From Flavobacteriales bacterium (GTDB taxonomy: Bacteria; Bacteroidota; Bacteroidia; Flavobacteriales_F; PHOS-HE28): 64,000 nucleotides of DNA. Both the position numbers and the translations under genes were made by a program. The notes beneath the pieces are model-generated. The model did no database searches, had not been told where the DNA came from, and saw only the letters and a list, made by a program, of their open reading frames with translations. The stretch covers positions 1,450,640-1,514,639 of the forward strand of contig CP129489.1 of NCBI GenBank assembly GCA_030584065.1. The letters are read 5' to 3'. Numbering within the stretch: position 1 is the first letter of the stretch; each line of letters starts with the position of its first letter. Positions 44,695 to 53,944 of the stretch are shown piece after piece.

Positions 44695-45873
44695 ATGCGC
44701 CTCTTGCTTCTATTTCTCGCGGCCAGCGGACATTGCGTCTGGGGTCAGGCCTGGGAGCAGCTCCCGGATTTCCCTGGAACGGCGAGGGACGATGCCGCTT
44801 CCTTCACCATTGACGGCGCCATCTACGTGGGCACGGGCATGGAGTTGGGCTGGGGACTGACGAACGATTGGTACGTCTACGACACCCAGGCCGGCGCTTG
44901 GTGGCCGATTGCGCCGCTGCCCGCCACGCCGCGGCAATACTGCTCCTCCTTCGTCCTGGAGGGCAAAGGCTACCTCTTCGGCGGCATTGATGCCGATGGT
45001 CCGCTCAACGAGCTGTGGTGCTTTGACCCGGCAACCAATACGTGGAGCGCGAAGGCTCCGTTGCCAGGCGAGGGCCGTTATGCCTGCGTATCGGCCGGAT
45101 TGGGCAGCACCGGCCATGTGGCCACCGGCATGCTGGCAAGCGGATCGCCCACCAATGAGCATTGGCTCTACAACGCCAATGTGGATCAGTGGTTCCCATC
45201 TCAGCCCGTGCCGGGTCCGGCCCGCCACCGGGCGGCCGCCTTCCTGACCACCGCATTCACGGTGATCGGTGGAGCCGACGCTGCAGGCGAAGCGCTCTCC
45301 GATGCGTGGTCCTATGAGGCCCTCTTCCCCACGGGCGAGTGGGAGACCGCGCCTCCCCTGCCCGATGCACGGTTCGGGGCGCGCGGCATCACCGGCTGGA
45401 ACGCGGTGGTGGGCGGAGCCAGCGACTGGGGCACCTTCCACGCCGATGCATGGACCCTGCAGGAGGGTGCATGGCTGCCCATGCCGGCCTTCAGCGGCGG
45501 CGCGCGGCGGGGCGCGGCTACAGCCGGAATCCCGGGGCCATCCGGGGGGGCCTACATGGGCACAGGCCTCAGCAGCGAACTGGTGCGGCAGCGCGATTGG
45601 TGGATGCTGCGGCCCTTGGTCGGCATCGCGGAGAACATCGAAGGCACATTATCGGCCTGGCCGAATCCATCGGCGGAATGGGCGCAGGTGGATTGGTCGC
45701 CCGCCGACGGGCCCGCAGCCTTTGCCGTGCATGATGCACTGGGCCGGCTCGTCGCCTCAGGCACCCTGCGGTCCGGCGATCGCATCGATCTGCGCGCGCT
45801 GCCCGAGGGACAGTACCTGCTCCATGTGGCGGCCGCACGCGCGATGCGGACCAAGTTGCTGCGCGCGCCCTGA
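44695..45873 (+). CDS. Kelch-repeat/galactose-oxidase-like protein with T9SS type A domain
   Basis: This 392-residue protein has a signal peptide (MRLLLLFLAASGHCVWGQ), then kelch-like blades with the recurrent GG-x-NELWCFDPATNTW and YVYDTQAGAWWPIAPLP pattern (about 20-300), and a type-A T9SS sorting domain (about 315-392, AWPNPSAEWAQVDWSPADG). It should form a beta propeller at the cell surface, likely for binding. The start is set by the TACCTTCA box 4 nt upstream; upstream in-frame ATGs (44605, 44671) were rejected. Confidence 0.82.
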   Translation: MRLLLLFLAASGHCVWGQAWEQLPDFPGTARDDAASFTIDGAIYVGTGMELGWGLTNDWYVYDTQAGAWWPIAPLPATPRQYCSSFVLEGKGYLFGGIDADGPLNELWCFDPATNTWSAKAPLPGEGRYACVSAGLGSTGHVATGMLASGSPTNEHWLYNANVDQWFPSQPVPGPARHRAAAFLTTAFTVIGGADAAGEALSDAWSYEALFPTGEWETAPPLPDARFGARGITGWNAVVGGASDWGTFHADAWTLQEGAWLPMPAFSGGARRGAATAGIPGPSGGAYMGTGLSSELVRQRDWWMLRPLVGIAENIEGTLSAWPNPSAEWAQVDWSPADGPAAFAVHDALGRLVASGTLRSGDRIDLRALPEGQYLLHVAAARAMRTKLLRAP

Positions 45874-45920
45874 CCTGCGTCAGCCGACGGCGCCGGTTCC
45901 GTGCGCACCTTCAGCCCATC

Positions 45921-46307
45921 ATGGAAGCGCAACTCTTCTACAAGGAATTGGGGCGGCTGCTCTACGCCATTGCGGCCGCCGATGGACGGGTCACCGCCAA
46001 GGAGGTCGCTGCACTCAAGCGCATCGTTTCCGAGCAGCTGGTGCCGCAGGAGGTGAGTACCGATCACTTCGGCACGGACCAGGCCTACATCACGGAATTC
46101 GAGTTCGATGTGCTGGCCGATCGCGGTGCCTCGGCGGAAGGCGCATTCGACTCCTTCATCGCCTACATGGCCGGCCATAAGAACGACCTCTCGCCCAGGC
46201 GCAAGCAGCTGATCTACCGCTGCGCCGATGCCGTAGGCCATGCCTTCCATGGGGTTGGCAAGGCGGAGCTGCCCCTGCTGATCGAGCTGCACCGGCACCT
46301 GCACTGA
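45921..46307 (+). CDS. TerB-like protein
   Basis: This 128-residue protein has the TerB/DjlA-type motif YKELGRLLYAIAAADGRVTAKEVAALKRIV (residues 6-35), an acidic helical pair similar to EF-hand-like metal-binding TerB folds. No signal peptide is seen. Members are linked with tellurite resistance and stress-related membrane complexes, but the role of this single copy is not known. It is 47 bp after the kelch gene and 39 bp before the threonine aldolase gene. Confidence 0.7.
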   Translation: MEAQLFYKELGRLLYAIAAADGRVTAKEVAALKRIVSEQLVPQEVSTDHFGTDQAYITEFEFDVLADRGASAEGAFDSFIAYMAGHKNDLSPRRKQLIYRCADAVGHAFHGVGKAELPLLIELHRHLH

Positions 46308-46334
46308 GCCGCGGACGGCATGCGCGGCCCAAGC

Positions 46335-46342
46335 TATCTTGG
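46335..46342 (+). promoter_or_regulatory. -7 promoter box (TATCTTGG), leaderless spacing
   Basis: TATCTTGG ends 4 nt before the ATG at 46347. Confidence 0.45.
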
Positions 46343-46346
46343 GCGC

Positions 46347-47375
46347 ATGCGGCCGATCGACCTCCGGTCCGATACCGTCACTCGACCCACTCCGGCCATG
46401 CTGGAAGCTATGCTCCGTGCCGAAGTGGGGGATGACGTCTTCGGCGAGGACCCCACGGTGAATGCCCTTGAAGCGCGCATGGCCGGACTCTTCGGCCACG
46501 AGGCTGCGCTCCTCTGTCCCAGCGGTACGCAGACCAACCAGATCGCCATCAATGTGCACACCCGGCCCGGCGATGAGGTGCTGTGCGAGGAAGGCGCCCA
46601 TGTCTACCGCTACGAGGGCGGTGGCATGATGGCCAATAGCGGCTGCAGCGTGCGCTTCCTGCCCGCCGAACGGGGACGCTTCACCGCCGATGCGGTGGCC
46701 GCTGCAGTGAACGACAGGCAGGCAGCGTACCTCGCCCATTCGCGGATGGTGGTGATCGAGAATACGGTGAACCGCGGAGGCGGGGCCTGCTGGAGCCTTG
46801 GGCAGGCGGCGGCGGTGCGTGAAGCCTGCGATGCGCTTGGGCTGAGCCTCCACCTCGATGGTGCGCGCATCTTCAATGCCATGGTTGAGGACGGCACCGC
46901 GCCCGCGCAATGGGGCGGGATCTTCCACTCCGTATCCGTCTGCCTCAGCAAAGGGCTCGGCGCACCGGTGGGCAGCGTGCTCATCGGCAGCGCCGCATTC
47001 ATCCACCAGGCCCGGCGCGTGCGCAAGCGCCTGGGCGGGGGCATGCGGCAGGCCGGCCTGCTCGCCGCCGCCGGCCTGCATGCACTGGACCATCATGTGG
47101 AGCGGCTGCGGGACGACCATGCGCGCGCACGCAGGCTCGGAGCAGCCATCACCCAAGAGCCTTGGTGCGAGCGGGTGATGCCCACGGAAACGAACATCGT
47201 GATCTATGACCTCCAAGCGGGCCTGGATGCCAAGGCGCACACCGCAGCATTGGGCAGTCAGGGCATCCTTTGCTTGGCCATCGGACCGCGGCAGGTGCGG
47301 ATGGTCACCCACCTCGATGTGGACGATGCCGGGATCGACCGTGCCATCGCCGCATTGCAGCGCATCAAGCACTGA
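46347..47375 (+). CDS. ltaE: L-threonine aldolase
   Basis: This 342-residue PLP enzyme begins [22 protein letters not shown], has [25 protein letters not shown], and the PLP lysine Lys202 in [13 protein letters not shown] with the upstream [11 protein letters not shown]. It splits L-threonine (and allo-threonine) into glycine and acetaldehyde. An ATG at 46320 is upstream of the promoter box and was rejected. It is followed at 3 bp by a small secreted protein gene and then by a kinase gene, forming a probable operon. Confidence 0.93.
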   Translation: MRPIDLRSDTVTRPTPAMLEAMLRAEVGDDVFGEDPTVNALEARMAGLFGHEAALLCPSGTQTNQIAINVHTRPGDEVLCEEGAHVYRYEGGGMMANSGCSVRFLPAERGRFTADAVAAAVNDRQAAYLAHSRMVVIENTVNRGGGACWSLGQAAAVREACDALGLSLHLDGARIFNAMVEDGTAPAQWGGIFHSVSVCLSKGLGAPVGSVLIGSAAFIHQARRVRKRLGGGMRQAGLLAAAGLHALDHHVERLRDDHARARRLGAAITQEPWCERVMPTETNIVIYDLQAGLDAKAHTAALGSQGILCLAIGPRQVRMVTHLDVDDAGIDRAIAALQRIKH

Positions 47376-47378
47376 CCC

Positions 47379-47783
47379 ATGATCATGATCCAGCCTCCAT
47401 CGCCGATACGAGCAGCGCTCATCCTGGCAGCCATCGCACTAGGCGCGGCCGGCCATGGCCAATTCGTGGACAAAGGCACGATCGACAGCGTGCAGGTCGC
47501 CTATCGTTGGGCCTTCCCGAAGGGACAACCGGAACTGCTGCTCCGGCTCAGGAACACTGCCTCGATGGACCGGCAGGCAGCCTTGACCATCGACCTGTTC
47601 TACCAAGGGCGCACCATCGAGACTTTCGAGGCGGACACGTGCATCCGCGCTGGTCAAGCGCTCACGGGCAAGCTCAATGGCATCTACTTCCGGCCGAAGC
47701 GCATCACGGCCGCACAGGTGAAGGACGGCAGTGCCGAAGTGGACGTCACACGCACAGAGATCACGGCCTCACCATGCCCCTAG
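47379..47783 (+). CDS. Small secreted protein of unknown function
   Basis: This 134-residue protein has a signal peptide (MIMIQPPSPIRAALILAAIALGAAGHG) and a short beta-rich body with Cys in DTCIRAG and near the C terminus (TASPCP). Strands such as VAYRWAFPKGQPELLLRLRNT and TLTIDLFYQGRTIETF-like ALTIDLFYQGRTIETF suggest a small Ig-like fold. I recognise no family. It is between threonine aldolase (3 bp upstream) and a histidine kinase (1 bp downstream), and could be the periplasmic partner of the kinase. Confidence 0.55.
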   Translation: MIMIQPPSPIRAALILAAIALGAAGHGQFVDKGTIDSVQVAYRWAFPKGQPELLLRLRNTASMDRQAALTIDLFYQGRTIETFEADTCIRAGQALTGKLNGIYFRPKRITAAQVKDGSAEVDVTRTEITASPCP

Positions 47784-47784
47784 C

Positions 47785-49521
47785 ATGAATCAACGGCTCG
47801 TGGACCGAATCCTCCCGGCCCTGCTGGCCGTCGTGCTGGCAGGCTGCGCTTGGCTCCTGGTCGCGCATAGCCGCATGGTGCGGCAGCGCGAAGAGGAGCT
47901 CGCCGGCCACGCCCTCAGCCATGCGCACCAACTCGTGGGCATGCGGCTCAGCGGCATGTTCAACGAATGGGAAGCGGACCTGCAGGAGGAGGCCGCCGCC
48001 GTGCGGCTGGGCACACCCAAGGAGCAGCTGCTGCCGCGCTGGCGCGCACTGATGGCCTCGCACTGGTCCATCAATGCCATTCGCCTGGCCGATGAGGGCG
48101 GAGGCGAACATGGCCTGTACCGGCTGGATACCGCACTCTGGCTGGTGGAGACGCGGGCAGGCAGCAAGGATTCCCTGCCCGTCGCCAGGCGGCTGCTGAA
48201 CTCAGGGCTGGATAGCACAGGGATTCCCTGGTCCCGTTTCGGACGCTACGATCCGCGCGAACGGGTCTGGTTCAGCAAGGCGCTCGAGAACCACCAGGAC
48301 GTACCCGTGTGGGGCGAGCGCCAGTTCGGCGACAGTGCGGAGAATGTGCTCCAGGTGGCCCTCCTCATCCGCAGCCAGAACGCGCGCAATGCCTATCAAG
48401 TGATGCTGTTCGATGTGTCGCTGGATCGCGCCGAACAGCTCGACACGCGATTCCTGCCGAGCCTCGGACCGGGGATGCTGCTCTTCGATTCCGAGGGCGC
48501 GACCTTGTTCTCGAGCACCGGAGCGGGGAAGGACGATTCCGCCAACATCCTGCGCAACGCCCTGACCCAATGGCTGACCAGCAAGACCTCGCGGGCATTC
48601 CCCATCGCGCATGAGCAGCACGCCTATGCTGCGCAGGTCGCTCCCGTGATGCTGAATGGCCTAACCCTGCACAGTCTGGTGGCGATCGATGCGGCCCGGC
48701 TTGTCCATTGGACTGAACCCGACCGCAGGTACACCATGATGGGGGCGGCGGCATTGGCGGCGGTTGTCATCCTGCTCGGGCTGCTCTGGATGAGAAGCCG
48801 CCAACGGGACAGGGCGGCCGGCCTGGTATCCCTGCAGCTGAAGCAGTCGGAGTTCAGGTTGGGGAAGGCCCAGGGTGAGCGCGATGCCCTGAGCCGCGAG
48901 GTTCACCACCGGGTGAAGAACAACCTACAGGTGGTGAGCAGCCTGCTGAACCTGCAGGCCTCTTCACTCACCGATGGGCCGGTGCGGAATGAATTCCTGC
49001 GCGGCAAGCGCCGCATCGATACCATCGCCCTGGTGCATCACCGCCTCTACGACCATCCCGATCTGCGGCGGATCGACCTGCGGGTCTTCCTCGGCCAGCT
49101 CACCGCCTCCATCGCGGAACTGTACACGGATCGGAAGGGCACCATCAGCGTTGGGGTGGAGACCAATGGCATCACCTGCGATCAGGACACGGCCATCGAA
49201 CTGGGCATCATCGTGTGCGAGCTGGTGAACAATGCCTTCCAGCACGCCTTCCCGCATGCCACCGGCGGACATGTGGAAGTGACGGTCACGCGGGTCGAGG
49301 GCGACCTGCACCGGCTGATGGTGCACAACAATGGGGTTGCCCCCGACCATGGGCTGCTCACCGGTCCCGGCAAGCTCGGGCTGGAGATCGTGGAGGCGCT
49401 GGCGGAGCAGCTGGATGGAAGCCTGCATGTGCGCAGCGGCCCCGGTGTCGCGTTCGAGGTGCTCTTCAGGGTCCATAGCCCCGCCTCAGCGGAGGTCACG
49501 GATGCCGAGCCCGGTAAGTAG
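47785..49521 (+). CDS. Membrane sensor histidine kinase, HisKA_2 type
   Basis: This 578-residue protein has two membrane segments (about 12-30 and 320-340) around a periplasmic sensor region (about 30-315). The cytoplasmic part has the HisKA_2 phosphorylation motif EVHHRVKNNLQVVSSLLNLQ (His374 or His375) and an ATPase domain with CELVNNAFQHAF, and LGLEIVEALAEQLDG. No response regulator is adjacent, so it acts on an unlinked partner. The start ATG follows the preceding TAG by 1 nt. Its last 36 bases overlap the convergent tolC-like gene end. Confidence 0.88.
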   Translation: MNQRLVDRILPALLAVVLAGCAWLLVAHSRMVRQREEELAGHALSHAHQLVGMRLSGMFNEWEADLQEEAAAVRLGTPKEQLLPRWRALMASHWSINAIRLADEGGGEHGLYRLDTALWLVETRAGSKDSLPVARRLLNSGLDSTGIPWSRFGRYDPRERVWFSKALENHQDVPVWGERQFGDSAENVLQVALLIRSQNARNAYQVMLFDVSLDRAEQLDTRFLPSLGPGMLLFDSEGATLFSSTGAGKDDSANILRNALTQWLTSKTSRAFPIAHEQHAYAAQVAPVMLNGLTLHSLVAIDAARLVHWTEPDRRYTMMGAAALAAVVILLGLLWMRSRQRDRAAGLVSLQLKQSEFRLGKAQGERDALSREVHHRVKNNLQVVSSLLNLQASSLTDGPVRNEFLRGKRRIDTIALVHHRLYDHPDLRRIDLRVFLGQLTASIAELYTDRKGTISVGVETNGITCDQDTAIELGIIVCELVNNAFQHAFPHATGGHVEVTVTRVEGDLHRLMVHNNGVAPDHGLLTGPGKLGLEIVEALAEQLDGSLHVRSGPGVAFEVLFRVHSPASAEVTDAEPGK

Positions 49522-50820
49522 TCCGCCGCTCGCACGCAGCAGCTGCAGCTCGGCCACCTTGGCATCGAAGCCGGCCACCACGGCCTGCCGCTGCGCATTG
49601 GCCAGGTCGAGCTGCGCCTGACGGAACTGCAGCGCGGTGAGGAGCCCGCTCTGGTAGAGCTCGCGCGTGCGCTCGAAGTTGAGCTCGGCGGCGCGCATCG
49701 CCTCCTGCTGGATGCGCAGCACCTCGCGCTGGCTCCGCCAGGTGGTGAAGCCGTTGCGCACATCGCGCTCCACCTGGAGCCGTGCCTGCTGCTCGGCCAG
49801 GGCCGCGCTCTCGGCGCGCAGCCGCGCGGCCTCCACCTGCGTGCCCACGCGCCCGCCATCGAAGAGCGGCACGCTGAGCGTGAGGCCGCCGTTCAGGCCG
49901 CGGGTGTAGGTGCCCAGCACGATGCCCACCTCGTTGCGCTGATCGCTCACGCCGTAGGCGGCGCTCAGGTCGAGCCGGGGCCAGCGCATTGCCTTGGCCA
50001 CCCGCTCATCGGCCTCGGCGGCACGCACCTGGGCCATGGCCGCCTGCAGCTGGGCATTGCCGCGCAGCGCCTCCTCCACCAGCAGCTCTTCCGATAGGCC
50101 ATTGGCATAGGTCACCTGGCGGGAGGGAACCGCCGATGCCGCAGGCGATCGGCCGAGCAGCACATTGAGGTCGCGCAGCGTGCGCTCGCGGCGCTGCAGG
50201 GCCATGATCCATGCGCTGCTGTCGGCCTGCAGGTCCACCTGCGCGTTGAGCAGCTCCAAACGCCCCGTGCCGCCGAGGGCTGCGCGTCCCTCCTGCCGGC
50301 GGAAGCGCTCCACGCTGATGCCCAACAGGCGCTCGGTGATCGCCACATCCTGGTCGAGCGCGGCGAGCTGGTAATACAGCGCCACCACCTGCATCAGCGT
50401 GGCCTCCACCTGGGCGCGCGCGCGCAGGTCCGCCACGCGCGCCTGCAGCTGGGCGCGATCGTGCGCTGCGAAGGTCCCCAGGCCATTGAAGAGCGTGTAC
50501 GACAGGCCCAGCTGACCGCTCAGCGCGGTGTTCACCACGCCATCGCGCTCCACATCGGGCAGGGGCTCCGCGAAGTCGAGGCGGGAGAACTGGTCGCTGT
50601 AGGTGCCGCGCCCGCTCGCCTCCACACGCGGCAGCAGGCCTGCGTTGCCCGCGGTGGCCTGCGCATCAGCGATGGCGGCTTCGTTGCGCGCGATGCGGAT
50701 ACCGTGCTCGTTGGCCAGGGCCATGCGGATCGCCGCGTCCAGGCTCAGGGTATCCTGCGCGATTAGGCCCACGCTCAGTGGGAGCGCAAGGCTAGTGGCG
50801 ATGCTCCTCCAGGTCCTCAT
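49486..50820 (-). CDS. TolC-family outer-membrane efflux protein
   Basis: This 444-residue protein has a signal peptide (MRTWRSIATSLALPLSVGLIAQ) and the two-copy helical-barrel pattern of TolC proteins: IRIARNEAAIADAQATAGNAGLLPRVEASG, then ELLNAQVDLQADSSAWIMALQRRERTL and an internal repeat ending LRIQQEAMRAAELNFERTRELYQSGLLTALQFRQAQLDL. It would form the outer-membrane channel of the RND pump. Its start overlaps the end of the RND gene by 29 nt. It is the last gene of the tetR-MFP-RND-tolC operon. Confidence 0.9.
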   Translation of the reverse strand: MRTWRSIATSLALPLSVGLIAQDTLSLDAAIRMALANEHGIRIARNEAAIADAQATAGNAGLLPRVEASGRGTYSDQFSRLDFAEPLPDVERDGVVNTALSGQLGLSYTLFNGLGTFAAHDRAQLQARVADLRARAQVEATLMQVVALYYQLAALDQDVAITERLLGISVERFRRQEGRAALGGTGRLELLNAQVDLQADSSAWIMALQRRERTLRDLNVLLGRSPAASAVPSRQVTYANGLSEELLVEEALRGNAQLQAAMAQVRAAEADERVAKAMRWPRLDLSAAYGVSDQRNEVGIVLGTYTRGLNGGLTLSVPLFDGGRVGTQVEAARLRAESAALAEQQARLQVERDVRNGFTTWRSQREVLRIQQEAMRAAELNFERTRELYQSGLLTALQFRQAQLDLANAQRQAVVAGFDAKVAELQLLRASGGLLTGLGIRDLR

Positions 50821-53800
50821 AGGGCAGTTCTTTCACAGCGGGTTCGACGGCTTCGGCTGTCGGGGTCTGCGCGCTCCACGCCCATCCCAGGAAGCGGCGT
50901 GCCTCATTGAGCGCGGCCAGCAGGATGGGCAGGATGATGAGCGTGACGAAGGTGGCGATGGCCAGGCCGTAGGCTACGGTGATGGCCATGGGGATCAGGA
51001 ACTGGGCCTGGAAGCTCTTGTTCAGCGTGATGGGGAGCAGACCCGCCACGGTGGTGAGCGAGGTGAGCAGGATGGGACGCAGGCGCGAAAGGGCCGCGGT
51101 GCGCAGCGCGGCGTAGAACTCCATGCCTGTCTTCAGATTCGCATTGAAGGTGCTGATCAACACGAGCGAGTCGTTCACCATCACCCCGATGAGCGCGATC
51201 ATTCCGAAGAAGCTGAAGAGGCTGATCTGCACGCCATGGATCCAGTGCCCCCATCCGATGCCCACGAAGCCGAGCGGCAGGCAGAGCAGCACGGCCACCA
51301 TCTGCCAGAAGCTCCGCAGCGTGAGCACGATCATGGCGAACATGATGATGAGGGTGATGGGCAGCACACGCATGGCACTTCCACTGACCTTGCGGCTCTG
51401 TTCTCCCTGGCCCTCGAAGCTGTAGCCCAGGCCTGGATACTTGGCGAGCAGCGGTGCCATGATCTCCGCAGCCACCACGCCCTGCGCCTCCGTCGCGCTC
51501 TGAGCGCTGCTGGCCAGGTCGGCCTCCACCCGTACCTCGCGCCTACCATCCAGGTGGTTGATGGCGCGTATGCCGCGCTCGATGTGGTAGCTCACCAGTT
51601 CGGTCAGCGGGAACTGGCGGCCATCAGCGGTACGGATGCGCATGTCCTCCAGATCACGCAGAGAGGCACGGCCGTCCTCCGCATAGCGCACCCAGATCTT
51701 CACCTCGTCCTCGCCGCGCTGCACACGCTGCGTCTCCAAACCGAAGAACCCTTGGCGCACCTGGGCCGCGACTTCCTGCAACGTGAGGCCGAGCAGCTGG
51801 GCCTTGTCCTTGAGCTTCAGCACCACCTCGCGGTTGCCCGGGCGGTCGCTGTCCACCACATCGCGGAGCATGGGCAGCTTCACCAGCTCGGCCCGCAACT
51901 CGGCCTTGGCCGCGTTCAGTTCCGCGAGGTCGTTGCTGCGGAGCGATACGGACACCGGCTTCCCGAAAGGCGTGGCCAGCCCGAAGGTGAGGTTCTGCAC
52001 GCCGGGCACCATGCCGGCCCGCTCGCGCAGGCGATTGGTGATCTCCTCGGCACGGAAGCCCCGCTTCTCGCCATCGAGCAGGATGATATTGAGCTTGCCC
52101 TGCTCCGCGCGCGGACCGAGGATGGTCTGCACCTTCAGGATCACATCGAGGCTATCCTCCCTTGCGGCGCTCAGTTCGTCATTGATGGCCCAGGCCAGCT
52201 GCTCGATCCGCTGCAGTTCGCTGAAGACGACGTTCTCGCGCGTGCCGGTCACCATCTCCAGGTCCACGGCCACGTCGTCGCGTTCGATCACCGGGAAGAA
52301 GGTGGTCTTGATGATGCCCGCGCCCACCGAGCCGATGGTGACGGCCAGCAGGAAGAACGCGATGCCGATGGTGAACACGCGGTGGCGCATGAACCGGTCA
52401 TAGAACCGGGCGTACCGTACATCGCGCAACCTGCCCATCACCCCGTCCATATAGGCCTCCAGCTTGTTCTTGGCGCCGCGGCTCAGACCCTTGGAATGGG
52501 CCACGTGCGCCGGCAGGATGAAGGCGGCCTCGATGAGCGAGAACAGCAGGGTAGCAATCACCACGAAGGCCAGGGCCGGGGCGAAGTCGCCCAGGCGCCC
52601 TTCGATGAAGAAGAAGGTGCTGAACGCCGCCACGGTGGTGAGGACGGAGCTGATCACCGCCGGCAGCACCTTGTTGATGCCCTCGAACGCCGCCTTGATC
52701 GGCGGAAGCCCGCGCTCGTATTCCTGATAGATGCTCTCGGTGATCACGATGCCATCGTCCACCAGGATGCCCACTACGAGGATCATCCCGAAGAGGCTCA
52801 TCACGTTGATGGTGATGAAGCCCGGGGCGAGGATGAACATGCCCGCGAAGGCCACCGGGATGCTGAGCGCCACCCAGAAGGCCAGGCGCCAGTTGAGGAA
52901 GAGCGCGAGCACGATCACCACCAGGAAGAAGCCCTGGATGCCGTTCTCCAGCAGCATGGCGATGCGCTGCTTGAGCACCGTGGTGGCATCGTTGATCAGC
53001 GTGGCCTTCACCGGGCCCCCGCGCTCATTGAAGGCCTCCATGTAGGTGAGCGCGCTCTCGGCGATGAACAGGATGTCCTCGCTCACGGTGCTGCTCACGT
53101 TCACCACAACGGCAGGCTTGCCGTTCACATAGTTGCGCGCCGGGTCCTCCGCCCAGGTGTCACGTACATCGGCAACATCCTTCAGGCGCAGCACCCGGCC
53201 ATCATTGCCAGCTCGCAGCACCGCATTGCGGAGCCCCTCGGCGTCCTGGCGCTTGTCGCGCACGCGGATGAGCAGTTCCTCATCGGCGGTCTTGATCTTC
53301 CCTCCGGTGAGGTCGAGATTGGCCCCGCGCACGGCGGCGGCGGCCTGCGCGAAGCTCAGGTTGTTGGCACGCAGATCGGCCTCGCGGAAGGCCACCTCCA
53401 CCTCCTCATCGGGGTAGCCGGTGATCTCCACCTTGCTGATCCCACCAATGGATCGCAGGTCCTGCTCCACGCGGCGCGCGATCAGCTTCAGGGCCTTCAG
53501 ATCGACGCCTTCGCCGCTGAGCGCGAAGGTCACGGCGGGCCGGATGTTCTCCAGCTTGAAGGTGCGGATCGGCTCCATGCCGTCGGGCAGGGTCGGGATG
53601 CGCTCCACGGCGTTCTTCACGTCCTGCAGCACCACGTCGACATCATACCCCTTGATCACCTCCACGATGATCACCCCGCCGTTCTCCTGGCTCACGCTGC
53701 TGATGCGCTCCACGCCGGTGACGCCCTTGAGGTCGTCCTCGATCCGCAGCACCACCCCTTCCTCCACCTCCTCGGGCGCAGCACCGGGGTAGATGATCTG

Positions 53801-53944
53801 CACCTGGATGGTACGGCTCTCCACCTCGGGGAAGAGCGAACTGCGCGTGGCCTTCAGCCCGAAGAAGCCGAAGATGAAGATGAGCACCATGACGGTATCG
53901 ACCGCCACGGCGTACTTGATGAAGTAGGCGGTGAGTCCCTTCAT
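50792..53944 (-). CDS. RND efflux transporter, inner-membrane permease
   Basis: This 1050-residue protein is an AcrB/CusA-class RND pump: twelve membrane segments, two large periplasmic loops, EVESRTIQVQIIYPGAAPEEVEEGV near the N terminus, and the membrane proton-relay region GILVDDGIVITESIYQEYERG (two Asp). The second half repeats this with GVMVNDSLVLISTFNANLKTG. It exports drugs, dyes or other toxic molecules; the specificity is not visible. Its ATG overlaps the adaptor's TGA (53941-53944), so adaptor and pump are co-translated. Confidence 0.92.
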   Translation of the reverse strand: MKGLTAYFIKYAVAVDTVMVLIFIFGFFGLKATRSSLFPEVESRTIQVQIIYPGAAPEEVEEGVVLRIEDDLKGVTGVERISSVSQENGGVIIVEVIKGYDVDVVLQDVKNAVERIPTLPDGMEPIRTFKLENIRPAVTFALSGEGVDLKALKLIARRVEQDLRSIGGISKVEITGYPDEEVEVAFREADLRANNLSFAQAAAAVRGANLDLTGGKIKTADEELLIRVRDKRQDAEGLRNAVLRAGNDGRVLRLKDVADVRDTWAEDPARNYVNGKPAVVVNVSSTVSEDILFIAESALTYMEAFNERGGPVKATLINDATTVLKQRIAMLLENGIQGFFLVVIVLALFLNWRLAFWVALSIPVAFAGMFILAPGFITINVMSLFGMILVVGILVDDGIVITESIYQEYERGLPPIKAAFEGINKVLPAVISSVLTTVAAFSTFFFIEGRLGDFAPALAFVVIATLLFSLIEAAFILPAHVAHSKGLSRGAKNKLEAYMDGVMGRLRDVRYARFYDRFMRHRVFTIGIAFFLLAVTIGSVGAGIIKTTFFPVIERDDVAVDLEMVTGTRENVVFSELQRIEQLAWAINDELSAAREDSLDVILKVQTILGPRAEQGKLNIILLDGEKRGFRAEEITNRLRERAGMVPGVQNLTFGLATPFGKPVSVSLRSNDLAELNAAKAELRAELVKLPMLRDVVDSDRPGNREVVLKLKDKAQLLGLTLQEVAAQVRQGFFGLETQRVQRGEDEVKIWVRYAEDGRASLRDLEDMRIRTADGRQFPLTELVSYHIERGIRAINHLDGRREVRVEADLASSAQSATEAQGVVAAEIMAPLLAKYPGLGYSFEGQGEQSRKVSGSAMRVLPITLIIMFAMIVLTLRSFWQMVAVLLCLPLGFVGIGWGHWIHGVQISLFSFFGMIALIGVMVNDSLVLISTFNANLKTGMEFYAALRTAALSRLRPILLTSLTTVAGLLPITLNKSFQAQFLIPMAITVAYGLAIATFVTLIILPILLAALNEARRFLGWAWSAQTPTAEAVEPAVKELPYEDLEEHRH